Shown here: positions 45,412 through 57,023 of the stretch, piece after piece
How the letters are laid out: the number at the start of each line of letters is the position of its first letter
Numbering within the stretch: position 1 is the stretch's first letter
Assembly: GCA_030673895.1 (NCBI GenBank)
Contig: JAUTCR010000033.1
Location: 62,001-126,000 of the forward strand
Source: Verrucomicrobiota bacterium JB023
GTDB lineage: Bacteria; Verrucomicrobiota; Verrucomicrobiia; Verrucomicrobiales; Akkermansiaceae
Reading direction: 5' to 3'
DNA: 64,000 nt
Notes under the pieces: generated by a model
Told to the model about the DNA's origin: nothing
What the model saw: the letters and a program-made list of their open reading frames with translations, nothing else
Database searches by the model: none
Translations under genes and position numbers: made by a program

Positions 45412-45837
45412 ATGGCGAAAGAAGTTAAACAAGTATTGAAACTGCAGATTCCTGCGGGACAGGCCAATCCATCGCCCCCCGTGGGTCCGGCTTTGGGTCA
45501 GGCTGGTGTCAACATCATGCAGTTCTGCAAAGACTTTAATGCGGCCACGCAGCAATCAGCTGGAGACCTCCTCCCGACCGTCATCACGGTTTTCAAGGAC
45601 AGTTCGTTCACTTTCATTACCAAGCAGCCACCTGCAGCGGTTCTTTTGAAAAAAGCAGCGAACATCGCCTCTGGTTCTGGTGAGCCGAATAAGAAGAAGG
45701 TGGGAAGCATCAGCCGTGCTAAGCTGATGGAGGTTGTCGACAGAAAGCTTCCTGATCTCAATACGAACGATCCCGAGCAAGCCGCTCTCATCCTGGCTGG
45801 AACAGCTCGCCAGATGGGCCTGGAGATCGAGGATTAA
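45412..45837 (+). CDS. rplK: 50S ribosomal protein L11
   Basis: A 141-residue L11 that binds 23S rRNA at the GTPase-associated centre. Typical N-terminus [20 protein letters not shown], then [17 protein letters not shown] and the C-terminal RNA-binding part ([12 protein letters not shown]-type, here [16 protein letters not shown]). Sixteen bp after nusG. Confidence 0.97.
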   Translation: MAKEVKQVLKLQIPAGQANPSPPVGPALGQAGVNIMQFCKDFNAATQQSAGDLLPTVITVFKDSSFTFITKQPPAAVLLKKAANIASGSGEPNKKKVGSISRAKLMEVVDRKLPDLNTNDPEQAALILAGTARQMGLEIED

Positions 45838-45947
45838 TCAAAGATGATATCCGGAGTCGTTGGCCTGAATGGGGGAGTGACACCGGTAAACCGCAGGAGA
45901 GTCCGAGCGTAAAGCATTTGGATTCGCCAGCACTGCAAAACAAGAAA

Positions 45948-46646
45948 ATGGCAAAGAAAAGCAAACGATACCTCAAGGCCTGTGAGCTTGTTGAGGAGAA
46001 TAAGTCCTACAGTCTCGAAGAGGCTGTCAGCACCCTGAAGAAGTTTCCTGCTCCCAAGTTTGATGGGACAGTTACCCTTTCCTTCAAGTTGGGCGTTGAT
46101 CCCCGGAAAAGTGACCAGATGGTGCGCGGAAGCGTATCACTGCCTCATGGAACCGGTAAAACCGTTCGCGTGATTGTGTTCGCGAAAGGTGACGCCGCCA
46201 AAGCCGCTGAAGAAGCTGGTGCTGACGAGGTCGGTTTTGAAGAACTCATCAAGAAGGTTCAAGACGGTTTCCTCGACTTCGACGCGGCTATCGCCACGCC
46301 GGATGCGATGCTCGAGGTTCGCAAAATCGCTCGTGTTCTTGGTCCTCGTGGTTTGATGCCCAACCCCAAGACAGGCACGGTCACTGAAGACACTGCCAAG
46401 GCGGTGCAAGCAGTGAAAGCCGGCCGGATCGACTACAAGCTTGATAAGAATGGGAACGTTGCCGCTGCAATCGGCAAGGCGTCATTCGACGATAAGAAGA
46501 TTCTCGAGAACGCCAATTCTCTTATCGACAGCGTTGTCAAATCCAAGCCCGCTTCGGCAAAAGGCAATTTCATCCAGTCGGTGACTCTCGCTTCCTCGAT
46601 GTGTCCCGGTATCCGCCTCGAATCCTCCATCTACACCACTAACTAA
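45948..46646 (+). CDS. rplA: 50S ribosomal protein L1
   Basis: 232 residues. L1 forms the mobile stalk next to the exit site and can repress its own operon. Family stretches [36 protein letters not shown] and [15 protein letters not shown] are complete. The start is ATG 45948; an in-frame ATG at 45918 lacks homology. The 110-bp gap after rplK is long enough for an L1-binding leader, but I found no convincing paired structure. Confidence 0.96.
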   Translation: MAKKSKRYLKACELVEENKSYSLEEAVSTLKKFPAPKFDGTVTLSFKLGVDPRKSDQMVRGSVSLPHGTGKTVRVIVFAKGDAAKAAEEAGADEVGFEELIKKVQDGFLDFDAAIATPDAMLEVRKIARVLGPRGLMPNPKTGTVTEDTAKAVQAVKAGRIDYKLDKNGNVAAAIGKASFDDKKILENANSLIDSVVKSKPASAKGNFIQSVTLASSMCPGIRLESSIYTTN

Positions 46647-46666
46647 TCCGCGAAGGAGTTCCCGAA

Positions 46667-47179
46667 ATGAATCCCGATAAAAAAATCATTGTTGATGAGA
46701 TCCTTGAGCGAGTGAACGGCTCGCCCTTCCTTCTCGTGGTGAATTATAACGGAATGACCGTACCGCAGTTCAACGAATTGCGGAATCGCCTCAGCGAACA
46801 TGGTTCCGAATGCCATGTCGGCAAAAACCGCTTCATGCGTATTGCCCTTGAGCAGGCTGGTTTACCCACCCTCGAGTCCGACCTTAAGGGGCAGACCGCT
46901 TTCATCACCGGAGAGAGCGATGTCTGTGCTGCGGCCAAAGTTCTCAAGAATTTCACCAAGGAGTTCAAGAAGCCTGAGATTGTCAGCGGTATCCTCGATG
47001 GTGCTGTCCTGAGCGCGAATGAGATTGGCGATTTGGCCGAGCTTCCTTCTCGCGAAGTCCTCCTCGCCCAGTTGCTTGGAGTTATCAATGCTCCTGCGAC
47101 GAAGCTCCTTCGTACCATCAACGAGCCTGGTGGCTCCTTGGCTCGCGTCATCAAGGCAAAGTATCCGGACGGCGAGTAA
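46667..47179 (+). CDS. rplJ: 50S ribosomal protein L10
   Basis: 170 residues. L10 anchors L7/L12 dimers to the ribosome stalk. The N-terminus KKIIVDEILERVNGSPFLLV and YNGMTVPQFNELRNRL, plus the C-terminal helix for L12 binding (ATKLLRTINEPGGSLARVIK), fit. A GGAG site precedes the ATG. No leader structure fits in the 20-bp gap before it; a structured stretch lies after it instead. Confidence 0.95.
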   Translation: MNPDKKIIVDEILERVNGSPFLLVVNYNGMTVPQFNELRNRLSEHGSECHVGKNRFMRIALEQAGLPTLESDLKGQTAFITGESDVCAAAKVLKNFTKEFKKPEIVSGILDGAVLSANEIGDLAELPSREVLLAQLLGVINAPATKLLRTINEPGGSLARVIKAKYPDGE

Positions 47180-47220
47180 GCGTCCGTTCAGAAAGACAAA
47201 GAAATATTTCGAACCGATAT

Positions 47221-47319
47221 CCCGGTGTGTGAGCACCGGGACTGAGACCCGTGAGGTCCCTTGTCGGAACCTGCGGCTGCAGGGGCTGAAATGGACCGGA
47301 GGCTTCCGGTCCGCGACAA
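47221..47319 (+). ncRNA. candidate structured RNA element between rplJ and rplL
   Basis: Ninety-nine bases with four compact helices. Hairpin 1: 47221-47227 with 47234-47240 (7 bp). Hairpin 2: 47246-47249 with 47255-47258. A closing stem 47261-47266 with 47314-47319 (6 bp) then encloses two arms: 47270-47274 with 47279-47283 (5 bp) and 47293-47300 with 47305-47312 (8 bp), a three-way junction. Both arms have the loop GGCT, and GGCT also occurs in the joining strand (47284-47287). It ends 19 bases before the rplL start, so it could control L12 output. No known family is recognised. Confidence 0.6.
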
Positions 47320-47338
47320 CACCAAACCAAAAAATAAA

Positions 47339-47725
47339 ATGGCTGATATTGCACAAATTGCAGAAGAATTGGGCAAGCTGACCGTACTTGAGGCGGCAGA
47401 GCTTGTGAAGAAGTTGGAAGATGAGTGGGGCGTAAGCGCTGCTGCACCTGCGGCCGCCATGATGGCGATGCCTGCTGGTGGTGGTGGTGAGGCTGCTGCT
47501 GAAGAAGAGAAGACCGAATTTGACGTCGTTCTCGCTGAAGCTGGTGGCAACAAAATTGCTGTCATTAAGGCTGTCCGCGGCGTTGTTAGCGGTCTGGGCC
47601 TTGCGGATGCCAAGAAATTGGTTGAAAGTGCACCGACCACGCTTGCTGAAGGTCTTGCCAAGGACGCTGCTGAGGAAGCCAAGAAGGCTCTCGAAGAAGC
47701 TGGCGCCAAGATCGAGCTCAAGTAA
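47339..47725 (+). CDS. rplL: 50S ribosomal protein L7/L12
   Basis: 128 residues. Recruits translation factors; several copies per ribosome. The N-terminal dimerisation domain ([20 protein letters not shown]), the Ala/Gly-rich hinge ([20 protein letters not shown]) and the C-terminal domain ([20 protein letters not shown]) are complete. The start is ATG 47339 (an earlier in-frame codon reads through the structured leader). Followed by an attenuator-like terminator before rpoB. Confidence 0.96.
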   Translation: MADIAQIAEELGKLTVLEAAELVKKLEDEWGVSAAAPAAAMMAMPAGGGGEAAAEEEKTEFDVVLAEAGGNKIAVIKAVRGVVSGLGLADAKKLVESAPTTLAEGLAKDAAEEAKKALEEAGAKIELK

Positions 47726-47748
47726 TCAACAGATTTCTTTTACCGAAA

Positions 47749-47778
47749 CCGGGAGAGCTTTGGCTCTTCCGGGTTTTT
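47749..47778 (+). terminator. attenuator between rplL and rpoB
   Basis: 47749-47758 pairs with 47763-47772 (10 bp, one G-T pair, loop TTTG) and is followed by T run 47774-47778. The organisation matches the partial terminator that lowers rpoB/rpoC transcription relative to ribosomal proteins in E. coli. The T run can also pair downstream, so the two structures compete. Confidence 0.7.
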
Positions 47779-47838
47779 CGGCTTCTGGAGGTGCTAGGAA
47801 AATCGCTTTTTATCAGCACCTCTAGAAGCCGGGAAACC
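47772..47838 (+). promoter_or_regulatory. long stem-loop between rplL and rpoB, RNase III-type
   Basis: 47779-47795 pairs without gap with 47815-47831 (17 bp, one G-T pair). The stem extends outward to 47772-47778 with 47832-47838, 24 bp in all. A 19-base loop can add four A-T pairs. In E. coli a RNase III cleavage hairpin occupies the same intergenic space. Its outer part includes the T run of the attenuator just upstream. Confidence 0.65.
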
Positions 47839-47939
47839 GAGACAATTTTCATAGGGATTCATTTCCCGCCCTTCAAACCGAGATTCTCAGGCTCCGCGCG
47901 AGCGACCTGATCAAATTAGCCCAAGACACAAAGCCAAAA

Positions 47940-50900
47940 ATGGAACGCCGCTACTTCGGAACAATCAAGGAGGTCATTGAACCCCCGAACCTAATCGAGG
48001 TCCAGAGCAAGTCTTATGAAGACTTTTTGCAAAAGGAAATTCCCCCCTCGCAGCGTACGGACACCGGCTTGCAGGCTGTCTTTAAAGAGGTTTTTCCGAT
48101 TAAAAGTTATGATGACGCGGTCGAGCTCGACTTCGTCGCTTATGATATTGAGGAGCCCAAGGTGACTTCTCTGGAGGCTTTGCGTACAGGCGAGACCTTC
48201 AGTTCCGCGCTCTACGTGACTTTCAAACTCAAGGATGAGTCCGCCACCAAGAAGGAGCGGGTTTATATGGGTGAGTTGCCGATGATGACCCGCCGCGGAA
48301 CCTTCGTGATCAACGGTGCCGAGCGCGTGATTGTGGCCCAGCTGCACCGTTCTCCCGGTATCTGCTTCGAGACTTCGGTTCACTTGAACGGGAAGATTCT
48401 TCACTCGTTCCGCATCATTCCCGACCGCGGTTCTTGGCTTGAGGTCCAGTTCGACACGAACGATCTTCTCTACGTTTACCTCGACCGCCGTCGTCGCCGG
48501 AGAAAGTTCCTGGCGTCGACTTTCCTCCGTGCGCTTGGATTCCCGACGGACCGCGATATCGTTGAGAACTTCTACAATGTCCAGCAGCTCGCTTTGAGTT
48601 CCGGGATGGATGAGGACATCCTTGCTTCGAAGGTTCCTTTCGAGGACATCAAGGATGGTGAAATTGTCGTTTCCCGCGCTTATGAGCCTCTGACCATGGG
48701 GGTTGTTAATCAGCTCCTCGCATTGGGGGTTAAGGAAGTGGACGTCATTGATTCGACCGAAGACGAGATTCTTCTCAAGTCTCTTCGCAAGGATCCTGCC
48801 CATGATGAGGAGTCGGCTCTCAAGGATATTTACAAGAAGCTGCGTCCCGGAGACCCGCCTACCGCAGCAAATGCCCGGGCGCTGTTGAAGCGTCTGTTCT
48901 TCGATCCCAAAAAATACGATCTCACTCGGGTTGGTCGTTACAAGATCAACCAGAAGCTTGGCCTCTCGGTTTCACCTGACGAGCGCATCATGGTCTCCGA
49001 GGATTTCCTTGGAGCAATGAAGTATCTTCTTCGTTTGAAGAAAGGGGAGGGCGTCATTGATGACATCGACCACTTGGGCTCACGTCGTGTCCGGGCAGTC
49101 GGCGAGTTGTTGGCCAACCAATGCCGTGTTGGTCTTGCCCGCACCGAGCGTCTTGTTAAGGAGCGCATGACGCTCTTCGACGTCAACATCGAGGGCATGA
49201 CCCCGCAGAAGTTGATCAATCCGAAGGCTCTCAGTGCCGTGGTGCGTGACTTCTTTGGTCGGAGCCAGCTTTCCCAGTTCATGGACCAGACCAACCCCTT
49301 GGCGGAGTTGACTCACAAGCGCCGCCTGTCGGCACTTGGTCCTGGTGGTCTGAATCGCGATCGAGCCGGTTTCGAGGTTCGGGATGTTCACCCTTCACAC
49401 TACGGCCGGATTTGTCCGATTGAGACTCCCGAGGGTCCCAATATTGGTCTTATTAACTCGATGTGTACCTATGCCCGAATCAACGAATTCGGCTTCATCG
49501 AGACTCCCTATCGTCTGGTTAAGGAAGGGAAGGTCACCAAGGATATTGAGTACCTCACTGCCGACCAGGAAGAGGGCTTTCTGATCGCGCAGGCGAACAA
49601 CCCGATCGATGAGGATGGTAACTTTGTCCACGAGCGCATCACGGCGCGTGAGCGCGGTGAATTCCTCGAAGTGTCTCCAGATACGGTCCAATACATGGAC
49701 GTTTCTCCCAAGCAGCTTGTTTCGGTTGCCGCAGGAATGATTCCTTTCCTGGAGCATGATGATGCCAACCGCGCCCTGATGGGGTCGAACATGCAGCGGC
49801 AGGGGGTGCCTCTTTTGGTTTCCGAGTCGCCCTTCGTCGGCACTGGTTTGGAAGCGAAAGCGGCGCGTGACTCTCGCGCGGTGATTGTTTCCGAGGGTGA
49901 CGGGGTGGTTGCTGCGGCAACTGCCGAGTACATCGTGACCACCAAAGATGGCACGCTTCCGGTAAGTGATGAGAAATTCCTGAGTAATCCAGAAAGTCTC
50001 AAGACTGTCGTCGATAAGGGAATCTTTGTTTATCCGTTGCGGAAATTCATGCGCTCCAACTCAGGAAGCTGCATTAACCAGAAGCCGATCGTTCGCAAAG
50101 GGCAGAAGATCAAGACCGGTGACGTCCTCGCGGACGGACCAAATACCGAAAAGGGTGAACTTGCTCTTGGCCGAAACGTACTCGTGGCCTTCATGCCTTG
50201 GAACGGATACAACTTTGAGGATGCTATCGTGATCTCCGAGCGCATCGTTAAGGATGACGTTTATACCTCGATTCATATCAGTGAATTCGAGGTTGCAGCT
50301 CGTGACACCAAGCTGGGACCGGAGGAAATCACCCGCGATATTCCAAACGTAGGCGAAGAGGCCCTAAAGAATCTCGACCATGACGGAATTGTGCGCGTGG
50401 GGGCTGAAGTTCATCCCGGCGACATTCTCGTAGGCAAGATTACGCCGAAGAGTGAAACCGAGCTGGCTCCGGAAGAGCGGCTTCTCCGTGCCATTTTTGG
50501 TGAGAAGGCAGCCGACGTTAAGGATACCTCTCTGCGGGTGCCGTCCGGCACCTTCGGCATCGTCCAGGAGATCCGGATGGCGTCTCATGGCACCGTCGCC
50601 CGCCGCCGCGGTGAAGATACTGGCAGTGCCGAGCAGAAGAAGCAGCTTAAGAAGATCAACGATGACTATAAGAAGAAAAAGGACAAGCTGACCGACGACC
50701 TGACGGAGAAGCTTTCCGATATCCTTCTGGGCGAGAAGATTCCTCTTGATGTCGTTAATGCGCAAACGGGTGAAATCATCATCCCAGCCAATCGCAAGAT
50801 CACGAAGACTTTGCTCCGTAAGTTGGCCAGCGCTCACGATCACATTGAAATCGACCCGAGTCCGATTCGGAACAAGATCCTTGAGATCATCTCCGGATTC

Positions 50901-51815
50901 GAGAGCCGCTTTAACGAGCTGGATTCCGACCGCGAGCGTCGCCTTGACCAGATCGAAAGTGGTGACGAGGTCGACCCGGGTGTGATCAAGGAGGTTAAGG
51001 TCTTTGTTGCCAAGAAGCGGAAGCTCTCGGTAGGTGACAAGATGGCTGGACGTCACGGAAACAAGGGGGTTGTCGCCACCATCGTTCCCGAGGCTGACAT
51101 GCCATTCCTCTCCGACGGCACGCCAGTTGATATCTGCCTGAATCCTCTTGGGGTTCCGTCGCGAATGAACGTCGGACAGGTTCTTGAGACCCACCTCGGC
51201 GTTGCAGCCAAAGCACTCGGCTTCAAGGTAGCTACTCCAATTTTCGATGGTATTCACGAAGACAAGATTTGGGAATACATGTCGGAGGCCAAGAAGGTCG
51301 ATGGATTCACTTGGATCGGTGACGGTAAGGACGGAACGACTGGCGGTAAGAGCCAGCTCTATGATGGCCGGACGGGAGATCCTCTCCATCAGCCGGTCGT
51401 GGTAGGCCAGATCTACATGCTGAAGCTCGGCCACCTTATTGCCGATAAGATTCACGCTCGTGCGGTCGGACCTTACTCGCTTGTGACGCAGCAGCCTCTG
51501 GGTGGTAAAGCCCAGTATGGTGGCCAGCGTTTCGGGGAGATGGAGGTTTGGGCGCTCGAAGCCTACGGCGCTGCTTACACATTGCAGGAGCTTCTGACCG
51601 TCAAGTCTGACGATGTGCAGGGGCGGACCCGTATCTATGAAGCCATCGTAAAAGGTGACAACACGCTGGAGGCCGGCACCCCGGAATCCTTCAACGTTCT
51701 CATCAAGGAAATGCAGTCACTGGGACTCGATGTGAGACCGGGACGGCGCGGGTCTGAGAAACGCGGAGAACTGGGTGTATCCGACAGTTTCTCACTCGAC
51801 GATTTGACCATCTAA
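47940..51815 (+). CDS. rpoB: DNA-directed RNA polymerase subunit beta
   Basis: 1,291 residues. Forms one pincer of RNA polymerase and holds the rifampicin pocket. Signature stretches are present: [73 protein letters not shown] and [14 protein letters not shown]. There is a charged insertion ([20 protein letters not shown]) in the flap region. The C-terminus ends [11 protein letters not shown]. The rifampicin region appears wild type. rpoC follows 35 bp later. Confidence 0.98.
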   Translation: MERRYFGTIKEVIEPPNLIEVQSKSYEDFLQKEIPPSQRTDTGLQAVFKEVFPIKSYDDAVELDFVAYDIEEPKVTSLEALRTGETFSSALYVTFKLKDESATKKERVYMGELPMMTRRGTFVINGAERVIVAQLHRSPGICFETSVHLNGKILHSFRIIPDRGSWLEVQFDTNDLLYVYLDRRRRRRKFLASTFLRALGFPTDRDIVENFYNVQQLALSSGMDEDILASKVPFEDIKDGEIVVSRAYEPLTMGVVNQLLALGVKEVDVIDSTEDEILLKSLRKDPAHDEESALKDIYKKLRPGDPPTAANARALLKRLFFDPKKYDLTRVGRYKINQKLGLSVSPDERIMVSEDFLGAMKYLLRLKKGEGVIDDIDHLGSRRVRAVGELLANQCRVGLARTERLVKERMTLFDVNIEGMTPQKLINPKALSAVVRDFFGRSQLSQFMDQTNPLAELTHKRRLSALGPGGLNRDRAGFEVRDVHPSHYGRICPIETPEGPNIGLINSMCTYARINEFGFIETPYRLVKEGKVTKDIEYLTADQEEGFLIAQANNPIDEDGNFVHERITARERGEFLEVSPDTVQYMDVSPKQLVSVAAGMIPFLEHDDANRALMGSNMQRQGVPLLVSESPFVGTGLEAKAARDSRAVIVSEGDGVVAAATAEYIVTTKDGTLPVSDEKFLSNPESLKTVVDKGIFVYPLRKFMRSNSGSCINQKPIVRKGQKIKTGDVLADGPNTEKGELALGRNVLVAFMPWNGYNFEDAIVISERIVKDDVYTSIHISEFEVAARDTKLGPEEITRDIPNVGEEALKNLDHDGIVRVGAEVHPGDILVGKITPKSETELAPEERLLRAIFGEKAADVKDTSLRVPSGTFGIVQEIRMASHGTVARRRGEDTGSAEQKKQLKKINDDYKKKKDKLTDDLTEKLSDILLGEKIPLDVVNAQTGEIIIPANRKITKTLLRKLASAHDHIEIDPSPIRNKILEIISGFESRFNELDSDRERRLDQIESGDEVDPGVIKEVKVFVAKKRKLSVGDKMAGRHGNKGVVATIVPEADMPFLSDGTPVDICLNPLGVPSRMNVGQVLETHLGVAAKALGFKVATPIFDGIHEDKIWEYMSEAKKVDGFTWIGDGKDGTTGGKSQLYDGRTGDPLHQPVVVGQIYMLKLGHLIADKIHARAVGPYSLVTQQPLGGKAQYGGQRFGEMEVWALEAYGAAYTLQELLTVKSDDVQGRTRIYEAIVKGDNTLEAGTPESFNVLIKEMQSLGLDVRPGRRGSEKRGELGVSDSFSLDDLTI

Positions 51816-51850
51816 CCCACCCACCGAATACTAGAATTAACTGACAAATC

Positions 51851-54800
51851 ATGAGCGTTGAAACCAATTTGCGTGAACTCTACGGGGTGGATGAACGGCC
51901 TGAAGCCTTTGATCAGGTTTCCATCACCGTAGCCCACCCGGACACCATCCGGAGCTGGAGTCACGGTGAGGTGAAGAATCCCGAAACGATCAACTACCGA
52001 ACATTCAAGCCCGAGAAGGGCGGCTTGTTCTGCGAGCGGATCTTCGGCCCAACCCGCGACTGGGAGTGTGCCTGCGGAAAATACAAGCGAATCAAACACA
52101 AGGGCGTCATCTGTGACCGCTGTGGTGTGGAAGTGACCCTCTCCCGTGTGCGTCGCGAGCGCATGGGCCACATCGAGCTGGCTGTCCCGGTCAGCCACAT
52201 CTGGTTCTACAAGTGCATGCCCAGCCGCATCGGTCTCGTGCTCGACATGAGCGCGCGCCAGCTTGAACGTGTCATCTACTACGAAGACTACATGGTGACC
52301 GATCCTGGCACGTCACCTCTTGAGCTGGGTCAGCTCCTGACGGAGACCGAGCTGCGTGATGCCGAGGACGACTACGGTGAAGACACCTTCCGTGCCGCAA
52401 TGGGTGCGGAGGCTTTGCAACAAGCTCTGACTCAAGTGAATCTCGACGACCTAATCGTCGACCTTGAGGAGCAGATGGAAGCGACCCGCTCCAAGCAGAA
52501 TCGGAAGAAACTGGCCAAGCGTCTTAAGCTGGCACAGGGGTTCCGTGATTCGCAGACTCGTCCTGAATGGATGATCATGACGGTTCTCCCGGTCATCCCG
52601 CCGGATCTTCGTCCTCTTGTTCCTCTCGAGGGCGGTCGTTTTGCGACCTCCGACCTGAATGACCTCTATCGCCGAGTGATCAACCGGAATAATCGCTTGA
52701 AGAACCTTCTTCAGCTCAAGACGCCGGAAGTCATTATCCGTAACGAGAAGCGGATGCTTCAAGAGGCAGTGGATGCCTTGTTCGACAATGGGCGCCACGG
52801 TCGTGCAGTCACCGGAGCGGGCAACCGTCCACTTAAGTCGCTCTCCGACATGCTGAAAGGGAAGGGCGGACGTTTCCGTCAGAACCTGCTTGGTAAGCGC
52901 GTCGACTATTCCGGTCGTTCGGTAATTGTGATCGGACCCGAGCTCAAGCTTCACCAGTGCGGCCTTCCTAAAAAGATGGCACTGACCTTGTTCGAGCCTT
53001 TCATCATTCGTCGACTCAAGGAGCTTGGCTACTGCCACACTGTGCGTTCGGCCAAGAAGATGATTGACCGCAAGACCACCGAGGTCTGGGACATTCTCGC
53101 CGAGGTCACCAAGGGGCATCCGGTGATGCTTAACCGGGCTCCGACCTTGCACCGTCTTTCCATTCAGGCGTTTGAACCGGTTCTCATTGAGGGCTCCGCC
53201 ATTCGCTTGCACCCATTGACTTGTTCCGCCTACAACGCGGATTTTGATGGTGACCAGATGGCGGTTCACGTTCCTCTCTCGGTCGAGGCTCAGATGGAGA
53301 CCCGTCAGCTGATGCTGGCGCCCAACAACCTGTTCTCGCCGGCGAGTGGTCGTCCGATCACGACGCCTTCGCAGGATATCATTCTGGGTGTTTACTACCT
53401 CACTTACGTGCGCCCTGGACCGAAGCCCGGTCGCGAGCAAAGCCTTCCGACTTTCGCAACAACGACAGAAGTTGAGTATGCGATCTCCCAACGCGGTGTG
53501 AAGTACCACGACTGGATCCGGGTGCGAAATCCCGATTACGGTAAGGATTCCGTTTTCGGAGCGAAGGAAGAGAAGTATCTCGTGACCACCCCGGGTCGGG
53601 TTCGTTTCAACGAGATCTGGCCTGAAGGTCTAGGCTTCGTGAACAAGACAGTCGGCAAGAAGCAGATCGGAGACATCATCTGGCGCTGCTATCAGGTTTC
53701 CGGTCAGGACGGCACGGTCGCCACCTTGGACCGTCTCAAGGAGCTTGGCTTCAAAGAAGCAAGCCGCTCCGGAATCTCGATTGGTATCGTCGATATGGTG
53801 ATTCCTGAAGAGAAGAAGGACGAGGTGAGCCGCGCGTATGCCGAGATCGAAACCGTGACCAAGCATTACCGGAACGGTATTATCACCAATGGTGAACGCT
53901 ATCAGAAGGTGGTTGATATCTGGACCCGCGCGACGGACAACATTGCGTCGGCTCTCTATCGTAAGCTGGAGTTCAACGAAGGTTCCGAGACCGGTAACCC
54001 GCTCTTCATGATGGTCGATTCCGGTGCTCGTGGTAACAAAAACCAGATTAAGCAGCTCTCCGGCATGCGAGGTCTGATGGCCAAGCCGTCGGGTGAGATT
54101 ATTGAGCGTCCGATTACCTCGAACTTCCGAGAAGGTCTTTCCGTACTTGAGTTCTTCATCTCGACTCACGGTGCACGTAAGGGTCTGGCGGATACCGCGT
54201 TGAAGACGGCAGACTCCGGATACATGACCCGTAAATTGGTCGATGTGTCGCAGGACGTCATCATCACCGAGCCTGATTGCGGCACCGTCAATGGCATTGC
54301 CGTTCACGCTATCTACAGCGGGGATGAAGAGTCCGCTTCGCTTGGAACCCGCATCTATGGTCGCGTCTCTTGCGACAAAGTAACGGATCCCGTCACGAAC
54401 GAAGTTGTCGTCGAGCCAGGTCAGCTGATCGATGAAGAGGTTGCGAATCACATCGAGAATCTCGGCCATGAGCGCCTGAAGATTCGCTCGGTTCTGACCT
54501 GTGAGTCGGACCGCGGTTGCTGTGCGAAGTGTTACGGTCTCAATCTTGCCACCAACAAGGTAGCCAAGATTGGTGAAGCAGTCGGCATCATTGCGGCGCA
54601 GTCCATTGGTGAGCCCGGAACGCAGTTGACGATGCGTACCTTCCACTCCGGCGGGGTGGCATTTGGTGCCTCCAAGCAACCTGTCATTGCTTCCAAGCAT
54701 AAGGGCCAGGTCATCTATCAAGACCTACGCACGGTTGAGGATCTCGACGGGAATCACGTTGTTCTTAACAAGAATGGTAAGATTTCGATTCGTGACGCGA

Positions 54801-56011
54801 ACGGACTCGAGCTCGAGTCCCACAAGATTGTCATCGGTTCGATCATCACCGTTGCTGATGAGGGCGAGGTCAAGAAAGGGCAGAAGCTGGCAACTTGGGA
54901 TCCGCACTCCGTGCCAATTATTACCGAGAAGCCGGGTCTGGTTGAATTCCGCGACATGATTGTCGGAATTACCGTTCAGACTGAGACCGACAAGGAGACC
55001 GGTAAGAAGGGGATGACCGTAACGGAACACAAAGAGGATTTGCACCCGCAGGTCGTCATTGTGGATGCGAAGACAAAGGATGTTCTCGCCAGTTACTCGA
55101 TTCCTGTCGGCGCTCACCTTTCGGTTAAGGAAGGCCAGAAGATCGACGGTGGTGTTCAGCTTGCCCGAACGCCGCGTAAGGTTGCGAAGACAAAGGATAT
55201 TACCGGTGGTCTTCCACGTGTCGCCGAGCTCTTCGAATCACGTCGTCCTAAGGACGCCTGCGTCATCGCCAAGATTGACGGTGAAGTCTCCTTCGGAGGA
55301 ACCGTTCGAGGTAAGAAGAAGGTCATCATCACCGATCCAGAATCTGGTGATTCGGTTGACCATCTCGTGCCAATGGGACGCCAGATCATCGTGACTGAGG
55401 GTGACCCCCTCAAGCGAGGTGACCAGATTACCGAAGGCCCTGTTGCTCCCGAGGATCTTCTTGAGGCTTGTGGAACGCAGGCTCTGCAAGAGCACTTGGT
55501 CAATGAGGTTCAGTCTGTTTACCGGGCGCAAGGTGTGGAAATCAATGACAAGCACATTGAGATCATCATTCGCCAGATGCTCCGCAAGGTCCGAATCACC
55601 GAGCCGGGTGACTCCGATTTCCTTTGGGGTGACCAAGTCGAGCGTGTCGCCTTCAAGAAGACCAATGAAACCTTGGCCGAGCAGGGTGGTAAGCCCGCCG
55701 AAGCCGAGCCTGTTCTTCTTGGTATCACCAAGGCGTCCCTTGAGACTGAGTCGTTTATCTCCGCCGCGTCCTTCCAGGACACCACCCGGGTCCTCACCGA
55801 GGCCGCTACAATGGGTAAGGTCGATTACTTGACCGGCTTCAAGGAGAACGTGATCATGGGTCACCTTATCCCAGCGGGAACCGGTTTCGAAACCCACCGC
55901 GCGGTGGACATCGAGTTCACCGTTGAGGAGCCTGAGCCGATCGTCCAAGAGGAAGAGAAGCCTGAAGGAGCAGAAGAAGCGGCTCCTGAGGAAAAGAAGG
56001 AAAGCGCCTAA
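51851..56011 (+). CDS. rpoC: DNA-directed RNA polymerase subunit beta'
   Basis: 1,386 residues. Carries the active site: [15 protein letters not shown] with three Asp that bind Mg2+. The N-terminal zinc site uses Cys residues around CACGKYKR and CDRCGVE; a second is [13 protein letters not shown] in the C-terminal part. Trigger loop region [16 protein letters not shown] is intact. The final 30 residues are an acidic Glu/Pro-rich tail ([20 protein letters not shown]). A strong terminator follows. Confidence 0.98.
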   Translation: MSVETNLRELYGVDERPEAFDQVSITVAHPDTIRSWSHGEVKNPETINYRTFKPEKGGLFCERIFGPTRDWECACGKYKRIKHKGVICDRCGVEVTLSRVRRERMGHIELAVPVSHIWFYKCMPSRIGLVLDMSARQLERVIYYEDYMVTDPGTSPLELGQLLTETELRDAEDDYGEDTFRAAMGAEALQQALTQVNLDDLIVDLEEQMEATRSKQNRKKLAKRLKLAQGFRDSQTRPEWMIMTVLPVIPPDLRPLVPLEGGRFATSDLNDLYRRVINRNNRLKNLLQLKTPEVIIRNEKRMLQEAVDALFDNGRHGRAVTGAGNRPLKSLSDMLKGKGGRFRQNLLGKRVDYSGRSVIVIGPELKLHQCGLPKKMALTLFEPFIIRRLKELGYCHTVRSAKKMIDRKTTEVWDILAEVTKGHPVMLNRAPTLHRLSIQAFEPVLIEGSAIRLHPLTCSAYNADFDGDQMAVHVPLSVEAQMETRQLMLAPNNLFSPASGRPITTPSQDIILGVYYLTYVRPGPKPGREQSLPTFATTTEVEYAISQRGVKYHDWIRVRNPDYGKDSVFGAKEEKYLVTTPGRVRFNEIWPEGLGFVNKTVGKKQIGDIIWRCYQVSGQDGTVATLDRLKELGFKEASRSGISIGIVDMVIPEEKKDEVSRAYAEIETVTKHYRNGIITNGERYQKVVDIWTRATDNIASALYRKLEFNEGSETGNPLFMMVDSGARGNKNQIKQLSGMRGLMAKPSGEIIERPITSNFREGLSVLEFFISTHGARKGLADTALKTADSGYMTRKLVDVSQDVIITEPDCGTVNGIAVHAIYSGDEESASLGTRIYGRVSCDKVTDPVTNEVVVEPGQLIDEEVANHIENLGHERLKIRSVLTCESDRGCCAKCYGLNLATNKVAKIGEAVGIIAAQSIGEPGTQLTMRTFHSGGVAFGASKQPVIASKHKGQVIYQDLRTVEDLDGNHVVLNKNGKISIRDANGLELESHKIVIGSIITVADEGEVKKGQKLATWDPHSVPIITEKPGLVEFRDMIVGITVQTETDKETGKKGMTVTEHKEDLHPQVVIVDAKTKDVLASYSIPVGAHLSVKEGQKIDGGVQLARTPRKVAKTKDITGGLPRVAELFESRRPKDACVIAKIDGEVSFGGTVRGKKKVIITDPESGDSVDHLVPMGRQIIVTEGDPLKRGDQITEGPVAPEDLLEACGTQALQEHLVNEVQSVYRAQGVEINDKHIEIIIRQMLRKVRITEPGDSDFLWGDQVERVAFKKTNETLAEQGGKPAEAEPVLLGITKASLETESFISAASFQDTTRVLTEAATMGKVDYLTGFKENVIMGHLIPAGTGFETHRAVDIEFTVEEPEPIVQEEEKPEGAEEAAPEEKKESA

Positions 56012-56031
56012 GCCTTCTCCTCATCATTTTC

Positions 56032-56067
56032 AAAAGCCCGGTTTCCCTCAGGGGATTCCGGGCTTTT
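56032..56067 (+). terminator. intrinsic terminator after rpoC
   Basis: AAAAGCCCGG (56032-56041) pairs with CCGGGCTTTT (56057-56066 region) followed by T run and TCG. Ends the rpoB-rpoC transcript 20 bp after the stop codon. Confidence 0.85.
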
Positions 56068-56171
56068 TCGTTTCCCAAGCTGAACCGGAGGGAGGGGCAA
56101 TCGGTCTGCCCGGATTGCTTTAGAGGACCCGTCAACCGCTTGGCAGAAACGCCTCACAAGAGGATTGGCGT

Positions 56172-56894
56172 CTACTGATGCCGGAGATACGTGAGAAAGA
56201 TTTCTCCACCAGCATTTCGCTCAAACCCTTCGAGGGAGAGCTTTGTGGACTTTCCCAGATAGTCCCCCAAGTGACCTGTCAAGGTGGGTGCTTTACTCCC
56301 TCCGATTAAGGTGTGTCCCGCTAAGGTCAATCGGTACTCGTCGATGAGGTCTGACTCGATCAGACTTTTGGCCAAGGTGCCTCCGCCTTCGCAAAGTAGC
56401 CGCTCAATTCCGAGCGACATTGCGGAGTTCTCGATAAAGTCTTGGACCGTCGCCCTGTGGGTGGCGGTTGCACGAGGGTAGTTGCCTGGATCAAAATCAT
56501 CGGCTGGATCCGCGACAATAAGGTGAATATCTCCGCCGGGGGTGGCGAAAACTTTGTGTGAGGGATCGAAATTTCCCTTCCTCGAAACGAGGCATCGAAT
56601 CGGCTGCTTATCCAGACTGCGATCCGGGAGAATCATGGCCATGTTGTCGGCTTCCAAGGTACCTCGGGCGACCATGATGGCATCGACCGTCTGACGAATT
56701 TCCATGAACCGCTGCGTGTCTTCTTCGGAGGAAAATTTGGAAGGACCTCGCCCGGCGGGCGCAATCTTACCGTCGGCAGAGAGAGCAAAATTGACGATGA
56801 CATGAGGTCGCTTCACACGATGATCATAAGGCAATGCGAGCCAATCGAAAGCCGGGAGTCGAATGATGACTTCGTGCGAAGCTGGAGAGGGCAC
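56172..56894 (-). CDS. RibD C-terminal-type reductase (dihydrofolate reductase-like)
   Basis: 240 residues, matching the RibD_C domain that reduces the ribosyl side chain of a pyrimidine with NADPH in riboflavin synthesis. RPHVIVNFALSADGKIAPAG near the N-terminus, the VARGTLEADNM segment, and the ERLLCEGGGTLAKSLIESDL nucleotide-binding stretch are clear. The deaminase half of RibD is absent; standalone proteins of this type often reduce other pyrimidine or pterin substrates, so substrate is open. A GTG at 56894 with GAGG 7 bases upstream is the likely start; a GTG at 56816 would begin at the conserved part. Confidence 0.82.
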   Translation of the reverse strand: MPSPASHEVIIRLPAFDWLALPYDHRVKRPHVIVNFALSADGKIAPAGRGPSKFSSEEDTQRFMEIRQTVDAIMVARGTLEADNMAMILPDRSLDKQPIRCLVSRKGNFDPSHKVFATPGGDIHLIVADPADDFDPGNYPRATATHRATVQDFIENSAMSLGIERLLCEGGGTLAKSLIESDLIDEYRLTLAGHTLIGGSKAPTLTGHLGDYLGKSTKLSLEGFERNAGGEIFLTYLRHQ

Positions 56895-57023
56895 GATACG
56901 ACCTCGGGGGAGAGCAACTCAAACGCCGATAACCTTCGGCAGGGTCGACGTCGTCGAATTGGGCGAGGAATGACTGATAGCAATCGGGCTTGAGCTTTTG
57001 GTTTGCCGGATTACTTTCCCCCC

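Noticed and set aside
45838-45947. Possible L1-binding leader between rplK and rplA
   Set aside because: Only weak short pairings were found and none was convincing enough to list.
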